From positions 5,278,501 through 5,342,500 of the forward strand of contig OU015568.1 of NCBI GenBank assembly GCA_907165135.1: DNA of 64,000 nucleotides, written 5' to 3'. A program made the translations under genes and the position numbers. Shown piece by piece: positions 41,899-53,680 of this stretch (its first letter is position 1; the number at the start of each line of letters is the position of its first letter). Source of the stretch: Oikopleura dioica (taxonomy: Eukaryota > Chordata > Appendicularia > Copelata > Oikopleuridae). The notes beneath the pieces were generated by a model. It was not told the origin of the DNA, ran no database searches, and was given only the letters and a program-made list of their open reading frames with translations.

Positions 41899-42411
41899 AT
41901 GTATCGTTTGGAGCTTCTAAATCTCAGGTGAATTATCTTTCCCTGCATCATTTATTGTCCTTACAAGGCTTTTATAGTGCGAACACGCCACTTTTCAAAG
42001 AAAACACTTGCGAAGTGGAGCGTGTCGATTTGCGCGAAGACGATCAAACAGGCGGAAACGCGTTAATAAAACACTTGAACGTCGTGACGCTCGTCTATGT
42101 TCCTATCGCATTTGTGTGCCTGATGGTGGTTGTTCTGCTAATTTTCCATTCATACTTGACTAGGTAAGGGCTGACAGATATTTCCTGAGTTTTTTCGGCT
42201 CTTTTCTTTCTACATTAAAAAATTTATCCCTATGCTCAATATTTCTAAAATTAAAAGAAAATCGCAGATTTTTAATTTTTATGGTTTATATTTTAGGTCG
42301 AAAGGCAGCAGATTTGAGCGTCTGAAAAGCTCAAAACGAAAGAAGCCCGACTTCCTACCAATCGAGAAGCCAATTTCTGTAGAAAAACCACAGTCAGAAA
42401 CTGATGAATAG
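41899..42411 (+). CDS. Small single-pass membrane protein
   Basis: Exon 2 (41968-42163) and exon 3 (42297-42411) agree in phase. Exon 2 encodes YSANTPLFKENTCEVERVDL, an acidic stretch and a strong transmembrane helix (VVTLVYVPIAFVCLMVVVLL). Exon 3 encodes a basic-then-acidic cytoplasmic tail (SRFERLKSSKRKKPDF ... ETDE). The proposed first exon (41899 to about 41927, MYRLELLNL) fits in frame only if the donor is read as GG rather than the adjacent GT, so the start is uncertain. A TATAAAT-like box lies near 41817. A type I orientation with a very short ectodomain is likely. No family is recognised. Confidence 0.55.
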
Positions 42412-43477
42412 TCTTTTCTGAATAGAGCTTCTTTATAAAGTTTAGTTTTTTCTGAGCTTTTAGGTCTGTAAACAGCAAATATATTTATTTAATCAAAAAA
42501 GAATATCTTTTTACGATGAACTGAAACCATAAATTTTATCAAAATTACGATTTATTTATATTTTTTCATATTTAAGGAATAAATGGATCACTAACATAAT
42601 TTTCATAAATTTTTCCAATAATGAACCCGATTTTAAGAAATATGAGTTTCCTAAAATAAAAAAGTGCCCAAAAAGCCTCAAATCTAAGGTCAACCAGGTG
42701 ACACGAACAATGCCAAAAGAAAAAAAATGTCGCCAGCCGCCACCTTGAAATAGTTTTCGGTCAAGTCCTCACCCTTAATCCGATTTTAAAACGACCAGCT
42801 TTTCGAAAATTCGAAATCGCATCTCTGCGAAAGAATTTTTTTCCGTTACCGCAAGACGCGCAGTAAGCCCTTTCTAGCTGCTATTTTATAAGCAGTTTAT
42901 GAGTAGAGCTGGTAATGAAACTTGAAATTTTTTCATTTTTTGAAATTTAAGTCGAAAAAAATAAATTCAATTCCAATCAATTCTGCTTCGAAAACAAGCA
43001 ATTCTCAATCCACGAAAACTCGATTTCATACCAAACAAAAGCGATTTTTCCAAAAACAGAAATCAATGTTTATTTCCTTCTTTTTTCTTCTTCCACTTTG
43101 AAAATTAGCCTTCAAGCATCTCGTTTGCATGTGTCAATAAATATCATCACTCGAGTGAACTTTCAAGAAACTAATTGAAATTGGCTAAATAGCAAATGCG
43201 CTTTGTGAAAGTAAATTAGCAAAGAAAAAAGGGTGAAGATGAGAAAAAGAAAAACGCCGATTTCCTGTCGAGGAGTGAGAAAAAGAAACAGGTGACGGTT
43301 TGAAAACAACACTTGTTTTCTCTTCGCAAATACTGTTCTTCCCGTTCCTCCCTTTTTCCAAACGATGAAAATCGACAGTTTTAGCAGCTTCTAATTTTGA
43401 TCACAAGAGAAAAGGGAGAAAAAAGGAGGTATTAATTTACCTACTACCGGTATCAGGATCGAAAGCTTGGTTCCGTA
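42412..43477. other. AT-rich intergenic DNA, nothing supported
   Basis: I see no gene or clear repeat here. Several A-rich and T-rich runs occur. Confidence 0.5.
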
Positions 43478-43640
43478 GCCTGTGTCAAAACCTGAGTCAG
43501 GGTCCAAATAGAGCTCTGCTGACCAAAAAAGCCGCGCAGCGGCTTTAAAAACAAGAAGCCACAGCGCGGTTTTTTTGGCCAGCAGATTTTTTTTTGAGCT
43601 TTTTCAGGACCCTGACTCAGGTTTTAACACAGGCTGCGAG
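43478..43640. mobile_element. Hairpin element ending in CTGAGTCAGG
   Basis: The left end CCTGTGTCAAAACCTGAGTC (then AGGGTCC) and the right end GGACCCTGACTCAGG then TTTTAACACAGG are inverted. The middle is a second dyad around GCCGCGCAGCGGCT and CTGCTGACC/GGCCAGCAG. Related ends occur at 18550-18570, 59786-59893 and in the first 760 bp of the window. Confidence 0.75.
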
Positions 43641-44029
43641 AGTCAGTTTACGTATTTGTGTATGTTAATATTGGAATGTTTGAGACAGATGGCAATTTCC
43701 CAATGATGAGCCGGCATTAATTCCAACTCGTATTGTGTTGGATCTAAAGATAGATAAATTTAGTCAAGAGAGAAATTAAGGATGCAGGGCAGAAACGATG
43801 ATATACGTGAGGAGGGCAATATCCGGGACGTGCGTTTTACCCTTGAGAGAAACTCCACAGCGATAATCTCCTCGTTCTCTTCCCGGATTTTGTTTCAATT
43901 TTTTTCTGGCTTCGGGAAAATGCCTACTTATCTTCACCTGGTTAGAACTTGAGTACGCCAACAATCAAATAGAGAATAGAGGCGAAAAAGAGATTTAAAA
44001 ACCGAATCGAACCAATTGATAACTGATGA

Positions 44030-44888
44030 AAGCCGCGTGCGGCTTTTTTAAGTACCAAAAAAGATAAAAATAAAAAGCCGCATGCGGCTCTTTTTCAAAT
44101 TGGTCGCTCAAAGTGAGCTTTTATTTCGAAAATTGAAAATTATAGAATTAGCCGCGAGCGGCTTTAAGGGTATAGTCATCGATTTTGGTCGGGTCTCCAA
44201 ATTTTAATCTGAGCACATTTTTAGAATCCCCATAAAATTCTGAGCAAAAAACTCCTTAAGATTATTTTGGCTATCTTAACGCATTTGGCCGCAAATTGCG
44301 TTTGAAAGTTGTGAAATTTAGTGCATTTTGACCATTAGCCGAATATTTTGAAATTTTGACCATTTTTAGGGGCTTTGTAAGGGTGCCATATAATACATTT
44401 TTAGAAAGCTTATATTCAGGGCGTTTATTTAGGACCACCTAGGGTAAATTTGGGCTATGCCCGCAGGGCATTTTATCAAAGTGAAAGGTCAAAATTTGGT
44501 ACCTTGGTTCTTTTAAAAATTTTCCAAAGAAAATTTTATGATTACAGTACAAGGCTGTGTCATTTTTAAGATTAGGGTCTATATTTTAAGAAAAAAACAT
44601 AAAATCAATAGGTTTATATGAAAACTTTGGACTTATAACGCCTTGAAAAGAGGCTATTTTCGCGTTATTTGGCCGAGAGCTCAACTTTGAGCGATCCGCA
44701 AACCATGATTCCCTTGGAAATAACGTAAAAGGCTGTGACAAAAGTGAGATCTAGGATGGATCTTTTATATGACCTATTTAAGAGCCTCTCACATATTCCA
44801 AGTCCCGAGTTATAACCCCTTGAAATCGGCCAAATCGACGACTATACCCTTAATATTGGTTTTCTTACGACAGAAGCCGCATGCGGCT
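44030..44888. repeat. AGCCGCNNGCGGCT palindromes around a TTAA element
   Basis: Near-identical 14-bp palindromes lie at 44031-44044, 44076-44089, 44150-44163 and 44874-44887. The TTAA element at 44164-44853 begins directly after the third one. A fifth similar palindrome is in the hairpin element at about 43531. Confidence 0.7.
44164..44853. mobile_element. TTAA-flanked element, 690 bp
   Basis: The ends TTAAGGGTATAGTCATCGAT and TCGACGACTATACCCTTAA are inverted, flanked by TTAA. It is non-coding. Further inverted similarity is weak inside. Confidence 0.8.
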
Positions 44889-44964
44889 ATTTTTCAAAAG
44901 AAAATTTTGACGAGAAATGTTTCTAGAATGTTTTTGGGATAATTTTATTTCCAGTCATTTGCGC

Positions 44965-45260
44965 TCAAATATAATTCTTAAACTCCAGCTGCACCAGCAC
45001 CGATTTCTTTTCATCGTGGTGGTGATGGTGTGTGTGTGCACCTGCTGGCTCTGGCCCGAGCGCCCTTGACATTGAGACGGTGGTGCCGGTGCTGGGGCGG
45101 CGGGCTGCTGTGCCCCACAGCGATTTGGTGCTCTCGTGGCTGGACGGCAGGGCGGCCGTTTTTTGGGGTCCCTCGCTCAAAATCCACCGGCACTAGGCAC
45201 CACCTCCACACACACACACGCATACTCGCGCAGACACATTTACACTCACTCCTCCTCCAC
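44965..45260 (-). CDS. GC-rich island with a possible 71-residue protein
   Basis: The composition changes abruptly to GC-rich between about 44985 and 45260. A frame with codons mostly ending in C or G runs 45180-44965. It reads MSEGPQKTAALPSSHESTKS... then MSRALGPEPAGAHTHHHHHD and ends KKSVLVQLEFKNYI. A His run and CACACA repeats are present. It could be a genuine conserved exon, a recently transferred segment or contaminating sequence; I cannot decide. The neighbouring 45260-45440 stretch is a homopurine tract. Confidence 0.3.
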
Positions 45261-46250
45261 AGAAGTTAAACGCACACTTAACTTAATTTCACTAGTGATA
45301 CAGAGCGCAAAAACCTGACAGAGCGGAAAATATATTTGACAGTTGCCCTTATTCCACAACAAAAAAAAGGAAAGAAAAAGAGAAAGAGAGAGAGAAACCG
45401 CGAAAAAGAGGAGGAAAAAAAAGATAGAGATAATAATCACTCCTCATTTTTGAAAAAAAAAATCAATGATCTTGGATAGGGAGCCCCTTAAAATGAGTCA
45501 GAGATTTAAAATTAAACATATTTTCTTTCCAAGAAACACAGAATAGGATTCTCTCCAATCTTAGGCAATAAAAATCATGAACTCGGCTGATCGAAAATCA
45601 CCGTTTCCGCAACTCAACGTAATAAATCATCATTAGAATTATGATCGTTCCCCGGTCCGCCCTCTTGAATAAAGATTTACCAAATCTAAAGACCCCCTTA
45701 CCTCTTCCCATACCCCGATTTAACCCTTTATAAATAATAAAGCAAAGCTTAAAGGGTGCGTACGCCTCAAAATCGACTCTTTTTACCCGGACAATCGAAA
45801 TAAAAACAGATCGATATTTCTATCCTATTTCTATCTTCCCGCCTCTACGACATACAGACATGAGAAAAAGGGGCCCTGTTGTTAAATAGAAGGGGAGTCC
45901 CTTAGGCTTCCTGAAACAAGAGCGAGAGAGAGGGTGAGTTAGGAAAGAGACAGAAAGAGAGGGAGGGATGCGTCAGCCGCAGTTTTGTAACGAGCCAAAT
46001 CAGCAAGGACCTAGGCGCCTAGCATCAGATCACCTTTTTTCCTAGAACCCTCTCTCTCTTTCTTTTTCCCTGTTTTTCGAAGAGAAGATGAAACGATGAA
46101 GAAAAAGAGATAGAGAAAATATTTGGCAGCTACGGTTTACGTACTCATTTACATTCTTTAAGACGGTGGCTTAAATTTCCTTATGGAATGTAAAGAAGTA
46201 TGTGAAAGTGGTAATGCCTTATTCGACGATTCTGGAGAGATTACCAATTG

Positions 46251-46472
46251 GTCAAGGGGTTTGACCCCGGTTGACCCCGGCTGACCCTTTTCAAACCACT
46301 TAAAGAAAACCACTTTATGATTTCTTATTCATGATTTTTATTTTTTTGTATGAAAATTCTTATAATTAATTATATAAGATTATTATTACTTGTATATCTA
46401 ATACTGTAATTGGTAAAAATTGATCATAAAAGCTCATTTTTTGACCTCAAATGACCTCACGTGACCTCAGAT
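46251..46472. promoter_or_regulatory. Two triplets of TGACC half-sites at exact 10-bp spacing
   Basis: TGACCT occurs at 46442, 46452 and 46462. TTGACC/CTGACC occurs at 46261, 46271 and 46281, with an inverted GGTCA at 46251-46255. TGACCT is the nuclear-receptor half-site (AGGTCA), and a 10-bp period equals direct repeats with four-base spacers. The site lies in gene-free DNA, so the target gene is unknown. Confidence 0.4.
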
Positions 46473-47144
46473 GAACAGAAGTCCTCATATAAACATGATT
46501 TTTACGGATAAATTTATGATAGTTATCAAGATTTTCGAATCTATAAAATTACAAATCAACTATTCTATTTGGCGCTAATATGAAGCTATCAAATGCGTCA
46601 CGTGTCTTCTACGGCCTAAAAATCCGCTAGCTATCGATTCTTAGCTCCTCTGGGACCGACAAGTCGAAATCACAGTATAAATCCCATCTTCAATATTGGC
46701 CGCCTTCCAAACTTGCAGAGAAGGAGCTTTATCTTTATGTTAAAAAGTGCCGGCTAAAATTAAAAAAATGATAAATACCAAATTGGCAGGAGCGGCTTGA
46801 GCCTATTGATCTTTTTATTTATATTGTAAATAAACGCTACATTATCGTTGTATAAACATATATATCAATTGCTAGGGATGCCAGATTTGTTGTATATATT
46901 GTTGTTTAAACTTTGAAATGCCGGGGCTAAACACGTGGAAAACCAAGAAGAAAAAACGTGACAATCGCCTTAAAATCAATCAAAGGTCAAATTATCCATT
47001 CCAAAAAAAGGGATTGAATTAAGGGGGTCACGGGCGCAAACGAAGTTTTTTTAGGGTTAAGGGTTAGGGTTCGTACTTGTGTTTGGGTAAGATAAAATAA
47101 GTAATTTGAAAATAAGGGTGTCAAAGCCTTATTTCAAAAATTAA

Positions 47145-47240
47145 TTAAGGGTGTCAATATGATATATTTTTGAAAGAGTCTGCTGAAAAATGACTATAAT
47201 ATTTTTTTAAATGTGAAAATTCATTGATATCTCCCCTTAA
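47145..47240. mobile_element. Very short TTAA-flanked element, 96 bp
   Basis: TTAAGGGTGTCAATATGATA at the left and ATTGATATCTCCCCTTAA at the right are imperfect inverted ends. The latter resembles the ends of the 23523/30890 family. Confidence 0.55.
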
Positions 47241-47680
47241 AAATAAATGAAATAGCCTTAAATTCAAGGAACAAGAAGATCTTATATCAAAAAATACCAC
47301 ATGCGTCTCAAGATGTTGTTTCGCCATGTCGTTAATCACAATTTCTAAAAAGTTATCACAATAAAAATCGAGAGTCAACACAGTTTTTTTGTTTTGGCTT
47401 GGTGCCAGGCGCGCGCCAATGGGTGATAAGAAGCATGTAACAGCAGGTGCTCGATGATGCCAAAACCGGCCCAAGTTTGTTATCACATCACGGCGGGAGC
47501 GCTCTATCTGCGCGAAAATGAGCGACACGAACAACGAAATTTTAACGCTTTTATTTCTCTTTAATTATGATAAAAAAATTTGGACATGCTGATAAAATCA
47601 TAAGACAAAATAAAATTTTAAAAATAAGTTTTATTTAAATTTATTAAAAAAAAGAAACAGAAATAAAAAAAAACGGCTCA

Positions 47681-49558
47681 TCAATCTTTTGACGATGAAT
47701 TTTTGATGAGCTCATTGGCCTCTTCTTCAGTGATGATTCCATCTTTGACGGCGTCAGAAAGTCGGACCTGGTTTCCATCTGAATCTTCAACAAAAAGTCG
47801 GTGACCCGCGATTGGCCGGGAAGAGTTGTCCTTGTTGTCTCCAAAGGAATTTTCTCTAGAACAGATTTATGAAGACCACATTTGTTAATTGGCTAAAAAA
47901 GATTCCAAATTTATGAATTTGCGGGAAACGATTCATTAATACTTTTATGTTTCTTTTCAAAACGCCATTTGAGCTCGACTGTTTATTGATAAATACTGTT
48001 TCTACTTCTTTACTCACAGTGATGATGTCAAAATCGGAGCAGCAGCTTCTTGAGTCTTTCTTTGTCTTCTTGGTTTTCCTGGCGTCATTCCATCCACAGT
48101 GCTTTTTCCAGTCGAATTCGAAAGATCAGCTACTCGAAGAGGAGAATCTGGAGTCGGGGTTGCGAGAGAAGATCGAAGGGATGAATTTGCAGAGGATGAA
48201 GGTCTGATGGGCTGAGGTTGGGAATTTTTGGAAGGCAGGCGGAGGAATAGATCGCCTTCTTCGTCACTCGACGCGTTTTCTAGACAAAAAAATCTGAGCA
48301 CCATAAACTCGATTGAATGAACAAGCACAAAAATTTAAGGATTATCAATACATGCAAATAAAAAACTTCATCATAACTCATTTTATAGATTATTTCCTCA
48401 TATTAAATACCTAATAAAAGCGAATATGAGCATTTCCTCTGTCCTTCCACAGTCAAATCCTTGAAAAGTCCATTTTTGATCGCCCTCTTGATCTTCTTAT
48501 CCCAAACATCTGGATTTTCCAAAAGTTTCTTTGCCTTGACCGAGTCAAAATTGAGCCTAAACGGCACCCGGTGGTCAATTATTCCCCCAGTCGCCAGCTG
48601 AATTACAATTTTTTTATCAAATCACAAAAAAAGGGAGCATACCTGAGCGTCGATAAGTTTTAACGCGTCTGCTTCGCGCATTTGTTTCTTTTCTAGAGCT
48701 TGGAGGAGGGAGATTTGATTGTCATCTTCGTCAACTTCAGCGCTAGAATGACAAATAAAGGGCTCTTTCTCGGGTTTGAAAGGCTCACCCATTGATGATT
48801 CTTGAGGTTCTATTGAAGCCATTCTGCATATTCGCCGGAAATCTATCTACCTCCACGGAACCCGGAGCACAGGCAATTTGCGAGTTGACCATGTCTTTCA
48901 GCACCAGATTCGAAACCTCTCCTTGTTTTAGCGCTTCTGGCCACCTGAGCCGCTCTTGGTCCAATTTGACGCCAACCAAGGGCCGACCATATTTGCGAAG
49001 AGCGATTTTGATCGGATTGAGAACTGATTGCTCGAAACTGTATTTTGGTATTTTCCCATTTTCAATTTCATCGACGATTTTTTGAGGGAGGAGATTTGCA
49101 TCGGCAAGGTCTGACAAGGAGAACTTCTTTTCGATGTCTGAAGTAAGCAGAGTCATTATTTCTTCTTTTGACATCATTTCCGGCTCAGCATTTGCAACTT
49201 CTGGATCATAAACGAGCACATTTGCTCCGTCCTTCAGAATTCCTCGCCGAAGAAGAGCAGAGTACGGCATGTTTTCTTTGGTGTTGACGTCGGTGTAGCC
49301 GTAAGAATCGCGATCTTCGAGGCAGTACTTGACGTAGTTGATGACTTTTTCGTCGAAATAATCAGATAAGTGATTGAAAGGAACTCTAAAAAAATTAATC
49401 GGGCAAGTAAGCTTAAAAAAAATTGCACACTATAAAAGTAATTACTCAAGCCTGACTCTACTTTGAAAAATATTAATATTGAGAAGTTTCAAGAGAGTAA
49501 TGGTATTTTTGAAGTACCTAAAATTCAATTCTGGATGAATTAAGCCACCACAAGCCAT
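47681..49558 (-). CDS. Plakin-repeat protein (downstream gene of a possible operon)
   Basis: Exons: 49518-49558, 48789-49385, 48643-48742, 48411-48597, 48018-48279 and 47681-47855, with agreeing phases (about 453 residues). Repeats of the plakin type are visible: MACGGLIHPELNFRVPFNHL at the start, KLIDAQLATGGIIDHRVPFR spanning exons 3-4, and a last one with FVEDSDGNQVRLSDAVKDGI... TEEEANELI. A Ser/Pro-rich, basic linker (LPSKNSQPQPIRPSSSANSS) lies between. Plakin repeats bind intermediate filaments in desmosomal and related linker proteins; here no spectrin or actin-binding domain is present. The Met at 49558 directly follows an AG (TTGCAG), as expected for a trans-splice acceptor; an acceptor slightly upstream (about 49575) would add a few residues. 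The upstream plakin gene stops 142 bp before. Confidence 0.75.
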
Positions 49559-49699
49559 CTGCAACCTAACTAATCTTTCTAGTCGAGCCGATCAAAATCC
49601 AATTTTTGTGTTTTTTGGAGAGTAGACAAAAGCATCTTTATCTTTTGATTACTTCAAATAAAAAATTATACATCTTTTCTTTATTTTCTTTGTCTAATT

Positions 49700-51746
49700 T
49701 TATGTTTCTATGTTAAGTTTATGATCGGTGCCTAAGTGTGGATTCTGCGTTTTCTTTGAGCTTTTTATATGATCGATCAGGGTTTGATCGTCTCCGTGGG
49801 CGATGATCATGGCTCTGGACAAAGCAGCTTTGTTGACTTCGGATAGGAAGCCTTTCTCAACAGCTTGATCGACATCCATTAAGTTTTGAGGATCATGTGG
49901 GTCGAGAAAAGCTCCATTCGCGGCCTGAAATATTGTAGAAAATGCGCAATTTTCGACAAACCTGAGCTTCCAGAAGCGCTCGTGCTAACCCGGGAGTAAC
50001 GATCTTTTCCTTCGCTGCTTGTTTGATAGAAATACGCTCGCCAGTGTCTTGCTTCCAATATCCAACGATTGGCAGCGGGTTACCATGGGTAAATTGCTTC
50101 GTCAGCTCTTGAAGCTTTGAGAGCGGCTCATACCCGTCCAAGAAGGGTTGAAGCTTTGAAAGTTCGAAGAACGGGAGGAGGTGTCTTTGATTGAATTTCA
50201 AAAAAAAACGAGTTGATTTTCTATTTTTTATTCATGAAATTCTTCCTGAGGGCACATTTTTTTCTCCATAAAGTCTCCAAGAAAATTTCGTCAAGCTCCA
50301 TCGATGGTCCCACTTTTTGACTTCTCAAAAAAGGAAATTTCAGTTCGACGTTGAAATTCTCAATTTTCACACTTCTCCAACTGCAAAAACTCTCATCATC
50401 GTTCATTAGATCGTAGTAGCTCTGGGAAAAGCCCCGGCAAGATTGGACTGAGAGAAAAGGGCCGACCAGATTGTGCTTTAATTCATCAGCATAAATTTCT
50501 GACATTATCTGATCTTCAATGGCGTTTTTGAGGCAAAGTTTGACCCCGGTTTTCGGGTCGATTATTCCTCCTGTGAGCCATTGAGCTTCGAAAATCTTCA
50601 AGGCCTGGGATGGAGAGAGTTTTGAAAGAGACAACATTGAATTCAATGATTTTTTATTCGGAGGAAATCCGATTGTACCTAAAAATGTTACTCATCCTCT
50701 TTCGAAAGGGTCCTTACTGTTGATGTAAATTTCGAATCGAGAGTCATCCACAAAACCGGGAAAATCTTTTGGAGGAATTAGGGTCGCACTCGTGAAATCG
50801 TCATTGAATCTTCAAAAAGAACGTCGAAAGCATAGAATTATGCGAATCACTTACTGTGCGAAGATTCCACTGGCGATTGCCCTGCTTGTCAGCTTTTTTA
50901 CAGTTATCAGATTGAACTTCAAGACCGGATAATTGAAATATGATCGAACCAGATTTCTAGCTATTTAGGCCTTATCGTCGCCAAAAACTTGACAAAAAAA
51001 TGAAATGAAGCTTTTGTATGAGCAATATCTGAAATCAATGTGAATCCTTAAAATGCAACTTTAAAAGTTTTTTAGCAAAGAGAAGCCTTTCGTCAAATCT
51101 ACAGTAATTAATCATATTTTTTGATAAGCCATCAGTGACGACTGTTTCCTGAAAATACTCTTCTTCTGAAATAAACTTGCCATCTCTAGCCTCCTTCAAT
51201 CCAACATATTTCTGCAATTTCTCCAAATAGAGACCATTAATCGAGCCTCTCGTACCAACGATATAATCAGCCACAACTTTCGGATCATCAACATCTATTT
51301 TTCCGTCATCAAGCTTCGATAAATCAGCATTAACTCCCCAGGAAGTCGTAAAGGACGGGTAGTCTTTTCGCTTTTCAGCTTTTTCTAGTTTCGGAAAGTC
51401 GGAATATTTTAATGTTCGAAACTGACGAATTTTTATCTTCGTTTTGAATTCTTTTTGCGGGCCGAAAATGCCGAGTAAAAAGAAGCATCGTAAAATTTTT
51501 GTATTATTCAAGTTCAAGTTGCTTCTCCAGGGCTTTTGATAAATCGTTAAATTCGTCAAAAAGACTCGCTAACGAACTTTTTCAATAGATTGATGACGGC
51601 AAAGAAAGAGCTCGATTGGAAATATTCAATTTGTTCTTACCCTTTTCCGCAATAAAAATTTAACCTATTCACGCTGAAGAGTAATTTATGGCCCTGCCTG
51701 TGGTTTGCTCGAATTCCACTTTGTCCTTCGGGATGCAAATTAGCCT
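49700..51746 (-). CDS. Plakin-repeat protein (upstream gene), 5' end unresolved
   Basis: The clear exons are 49700-49924, 49962 to about 50185, about 50250-50678, about 50710-50815, about 50857-50930 and 51035 to about 51475, plus an exon near 51666-51746 (NLHPEGQSGIRANHRQGHKL). Plakin-repeat motifs include FEAQWLTGGIIDPKTGVKLC, VGYWKQDTGERISIKQAAKE and LLEAQAANGAFLDPHDPQNL (across a junction). The last exon ends HLGTDHKLNIET, and an AATAAAG follows. LDDGKIDVDDPKVVADYIVG, in the 51035 exon, may be a degenerate repeat. Several junctions (near 50230, 51050 and 51540) are uncertain. It is the same family as the next gene, in the same direction and close together, so a tandem duplication or an operon is likely. 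Its role would be to link intermediate filaments to junctions. Confidence 0.65.
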
Positions 51747-52411
51747 GAAATCATGGATGAAAATACCCTTTTTTGATCAAGATTTTTCTGAGAATTTGGC
51801 CAAAATTCTTGATTAACTGGCTAAAATGTGGCTAAAAAGATATTCCTTTACATAAAATCTTCAATTCTAACTTTTTTTAGCAGAATTATTGGCATAAAAA
51901 AAGGAGAAGCTCCAAATTCACAAAATACCTGGGCATCTTGGATTTGTAAAGTTTTTCCCTTCTTAGATATTTTCTCTCTTTGCTTGATTATTTATTGTTT
52001 TCGCCTTTAACTGGCGAACAAGAAAATCATAAGGCTAGATAGCAAATTATTCGGACAGATAGCAAACGAATGAGATCATTTCGTTACGACCTGGAGGAGA
52101 GTTTTATGATGCCCGCGCCTTGCCGAAGTGTAGTGAGAAATACAAATCTCGACAATCTAAACTGTTCTCGTATTTTTTATTCTTGTTTATTATTCATGAT
52201 TGTTACCGAACTGTACATAAAAAAGCATTACAAATTCAAATTTGAAGACATAATCAATGTCTAATCACTTTCAATGAATTACTTGTTTTTCAACGGAAAA
52301 AAGGCCTTCTTCGAACATCATCCGCTGTATCGACTGCATGAATTGAAAAGTATGTACATAAGTTCCATCTAAAATAGATTTTAAAACTTGTTTCTCATTC
52401 ACTTTAAGTTT
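51747..52411. other. Intergenic, nothing firmly supported
   Basis: On the minus strand a tiny exon ATGCCCAG preceded by CCAAG and followed by GTATTT (about 51930-51937) could start the upstream plakin gene, but its phase does not fit the next exon I favour. Nothing else is seen. Confidence 0.3.
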
Positions 52412-53300
52412 TCAACCTGCTCTGCTTATTGTTTTTCCAAGAAGTTCATCTGCCCGTGAGTTCTTTCTTATCATTCCAATTGGATACGCTCGGGACTGTT
52501 TTCTTAAAAATCTTTCGTCTAATTCACCCTCTTCTTCTTTTTCTGAATTTTCATATTCTTGATTCTCTTTGTGTTGTTCTTTGCTTTCAAGAAGCGAAAT
52601 ATCAAAAAGCATTTTTTGGGAATTTTTAGTTTTTCGAGGAAAAGAAGCTCTTGTTATTTTTGGAGATGAGTTTGAAGTCGGTTTTAATTTTGTTGTCAAC
52701 AATGACGATCTTGTCGTTGTCGTTGGTGTTTTTGTTGATGTTGTCGTTGATGTTGTCGTTGATGTTGTCGTTGATGATGCTGATGTCGTCGGTGAAGATG
52801 TTGTCGACATTGATGATGTTGATGATGCCGTTGATGTTTTTGGTTTTGGTGTTCCTGTTATTGTGAACGCGGTCGATTTCGGTATTGCTGACCTTCTCAA
52901 ACTAAAGATTATCCGAGAAGGTCGCAAACTTTCCTCTTTCCATTTACAACCGGAGAAAACATTGAAAGTGCCTAGATTCGTGTGACAGTTACAAGTTCTT
53001 TCAAAGGCTTCAATATTCATGCTTCCGTTTACACTTTTACTACGGTAGAAAATCAGATTGAAGCCCATTTCTTTGATATTCCTGTGTCGCCGAGGTTAAA
53101 AAATTTTGGGCAAAAACTGTGCAGCTTGAAAATTCAGAAGTGCCATTTGGACAATTCCATTCTCCACAAATTCGAGAAGAATCCCCATCTCTGCAGTAAA
53201 ACGTCGCTTCTTCCGGGCAATGAGTTCGGGATTCCACGTAGAGATAGATTTTCTCGTCGGCCTTTTTCCCCTCCGATTCACGTTCCGGACTCGGCCCTTA
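52412..53300 (-). CDS. Thr/Ser-rich secreted protein with Cys-rich N-terminal region
   Basis: The N-terminal part (about 53300-53110) reads ADEKIYLYVESRTHCPEEAT, then FYCRDGDSSRICGEWNCPNG, a Cys-rich segment. The continuing part in another frame (52412-53040) has RTCNCHTNLGTFNVFSGCKW, then a long Ser/Thr tract (STTTSTTTSTTTST...), then a charged region (KEQHKENQEYENSEKEEEGE). It ends RFLRKQSRAYPIGMIRKNSR... with several basic sites. The frame change near 53110-53040 is unexplained (a short intron or a base error in the T6 run). The Cys-rich plus mucin-like layout suits a secreted matrix or house protein. The dibasic-rich tail might be processed, but no amidation signal is clear. The start codon is not determined. 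Confidence 0.5.
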
Positions 53301-53479
53301 TCATAAAGTTATTGAGAGGTGCCGTCATAATGTTATAAATTAATTCCTCATTAAAATTGGTCGTGACCAGTGGATAGAAAGATTTTTTTTCCGCTGAACC
53401 TGAAAAATATCCGCACGGAAAAAAACGGTTTTCTTCCTTGATTTCAAATTAAAAATATATCATATTTGTCACATTTTAT

Positions 53480-53680
53480 TCAAGAAAGAAATATACAGAA
53501 AAAATTTTTTGTATTTACAAATTCACTCTTCGTAAGATCTATTTTTTCGTCGGGTTTACGTCGAGTTGACAGAGTTATTTTCGGTTCTTCGTTTTTCATC
53601 AAATCGTAGAGCCTTTGAGATTGCACAATTATCATTTTGCATAGTCGGTTTCTTTGGTTTATATTCATTATAAATAGCAA
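53480..53680 (-). CDS. Possible small ORF (66 codons)
   Basis: MNINQRNRLCKMIIVQSQRL... continues with YDLMKNEEPKITLSTRRKPD and has plausible composition, but no splice partners or domain are visible. The rest of 53340-53919 shows nothing. Confidence 0.2.
   Translation of the reverse strand: MLFIMNINQRNRLCKMIIVQSQRLYDLMKNEEPKITLSTRRKPDEKIDLTKSEFVNTKNFFCIFLS

Larger units (their letters stand above)
45441..47680. other. Repeat-rich intergenic DNA without a supported gene
   Basis: It contains GA-rich tracts (45900-46110), the TGACC half-site clusters, telomere-like runs near 47060 and the 96-bp TTAA element. A 126-codon minus-strand frame at 47154-47534 overlaps that element and is not considered coding. 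Confidence 0.5.

Noticed and set aside
41090-47070. Chromosome end inferred from telomere-like repeats
   Set aside because: Only two or three copies at each place, surrounded by genes on both sides; these are interstitial.
47154-47534. 126-codon minus-strand frame
   Set aside because: It overlaps a 96-bp inverted-repeat element, and the composition looks random.
52569-52985. Val/Asp-rich plus-strand frame of 138 codons
   Set aside because: It is the antisense of the Ser/Thr tract; repeats of GTTGATGTT are the complement of Thr/Ser codons.
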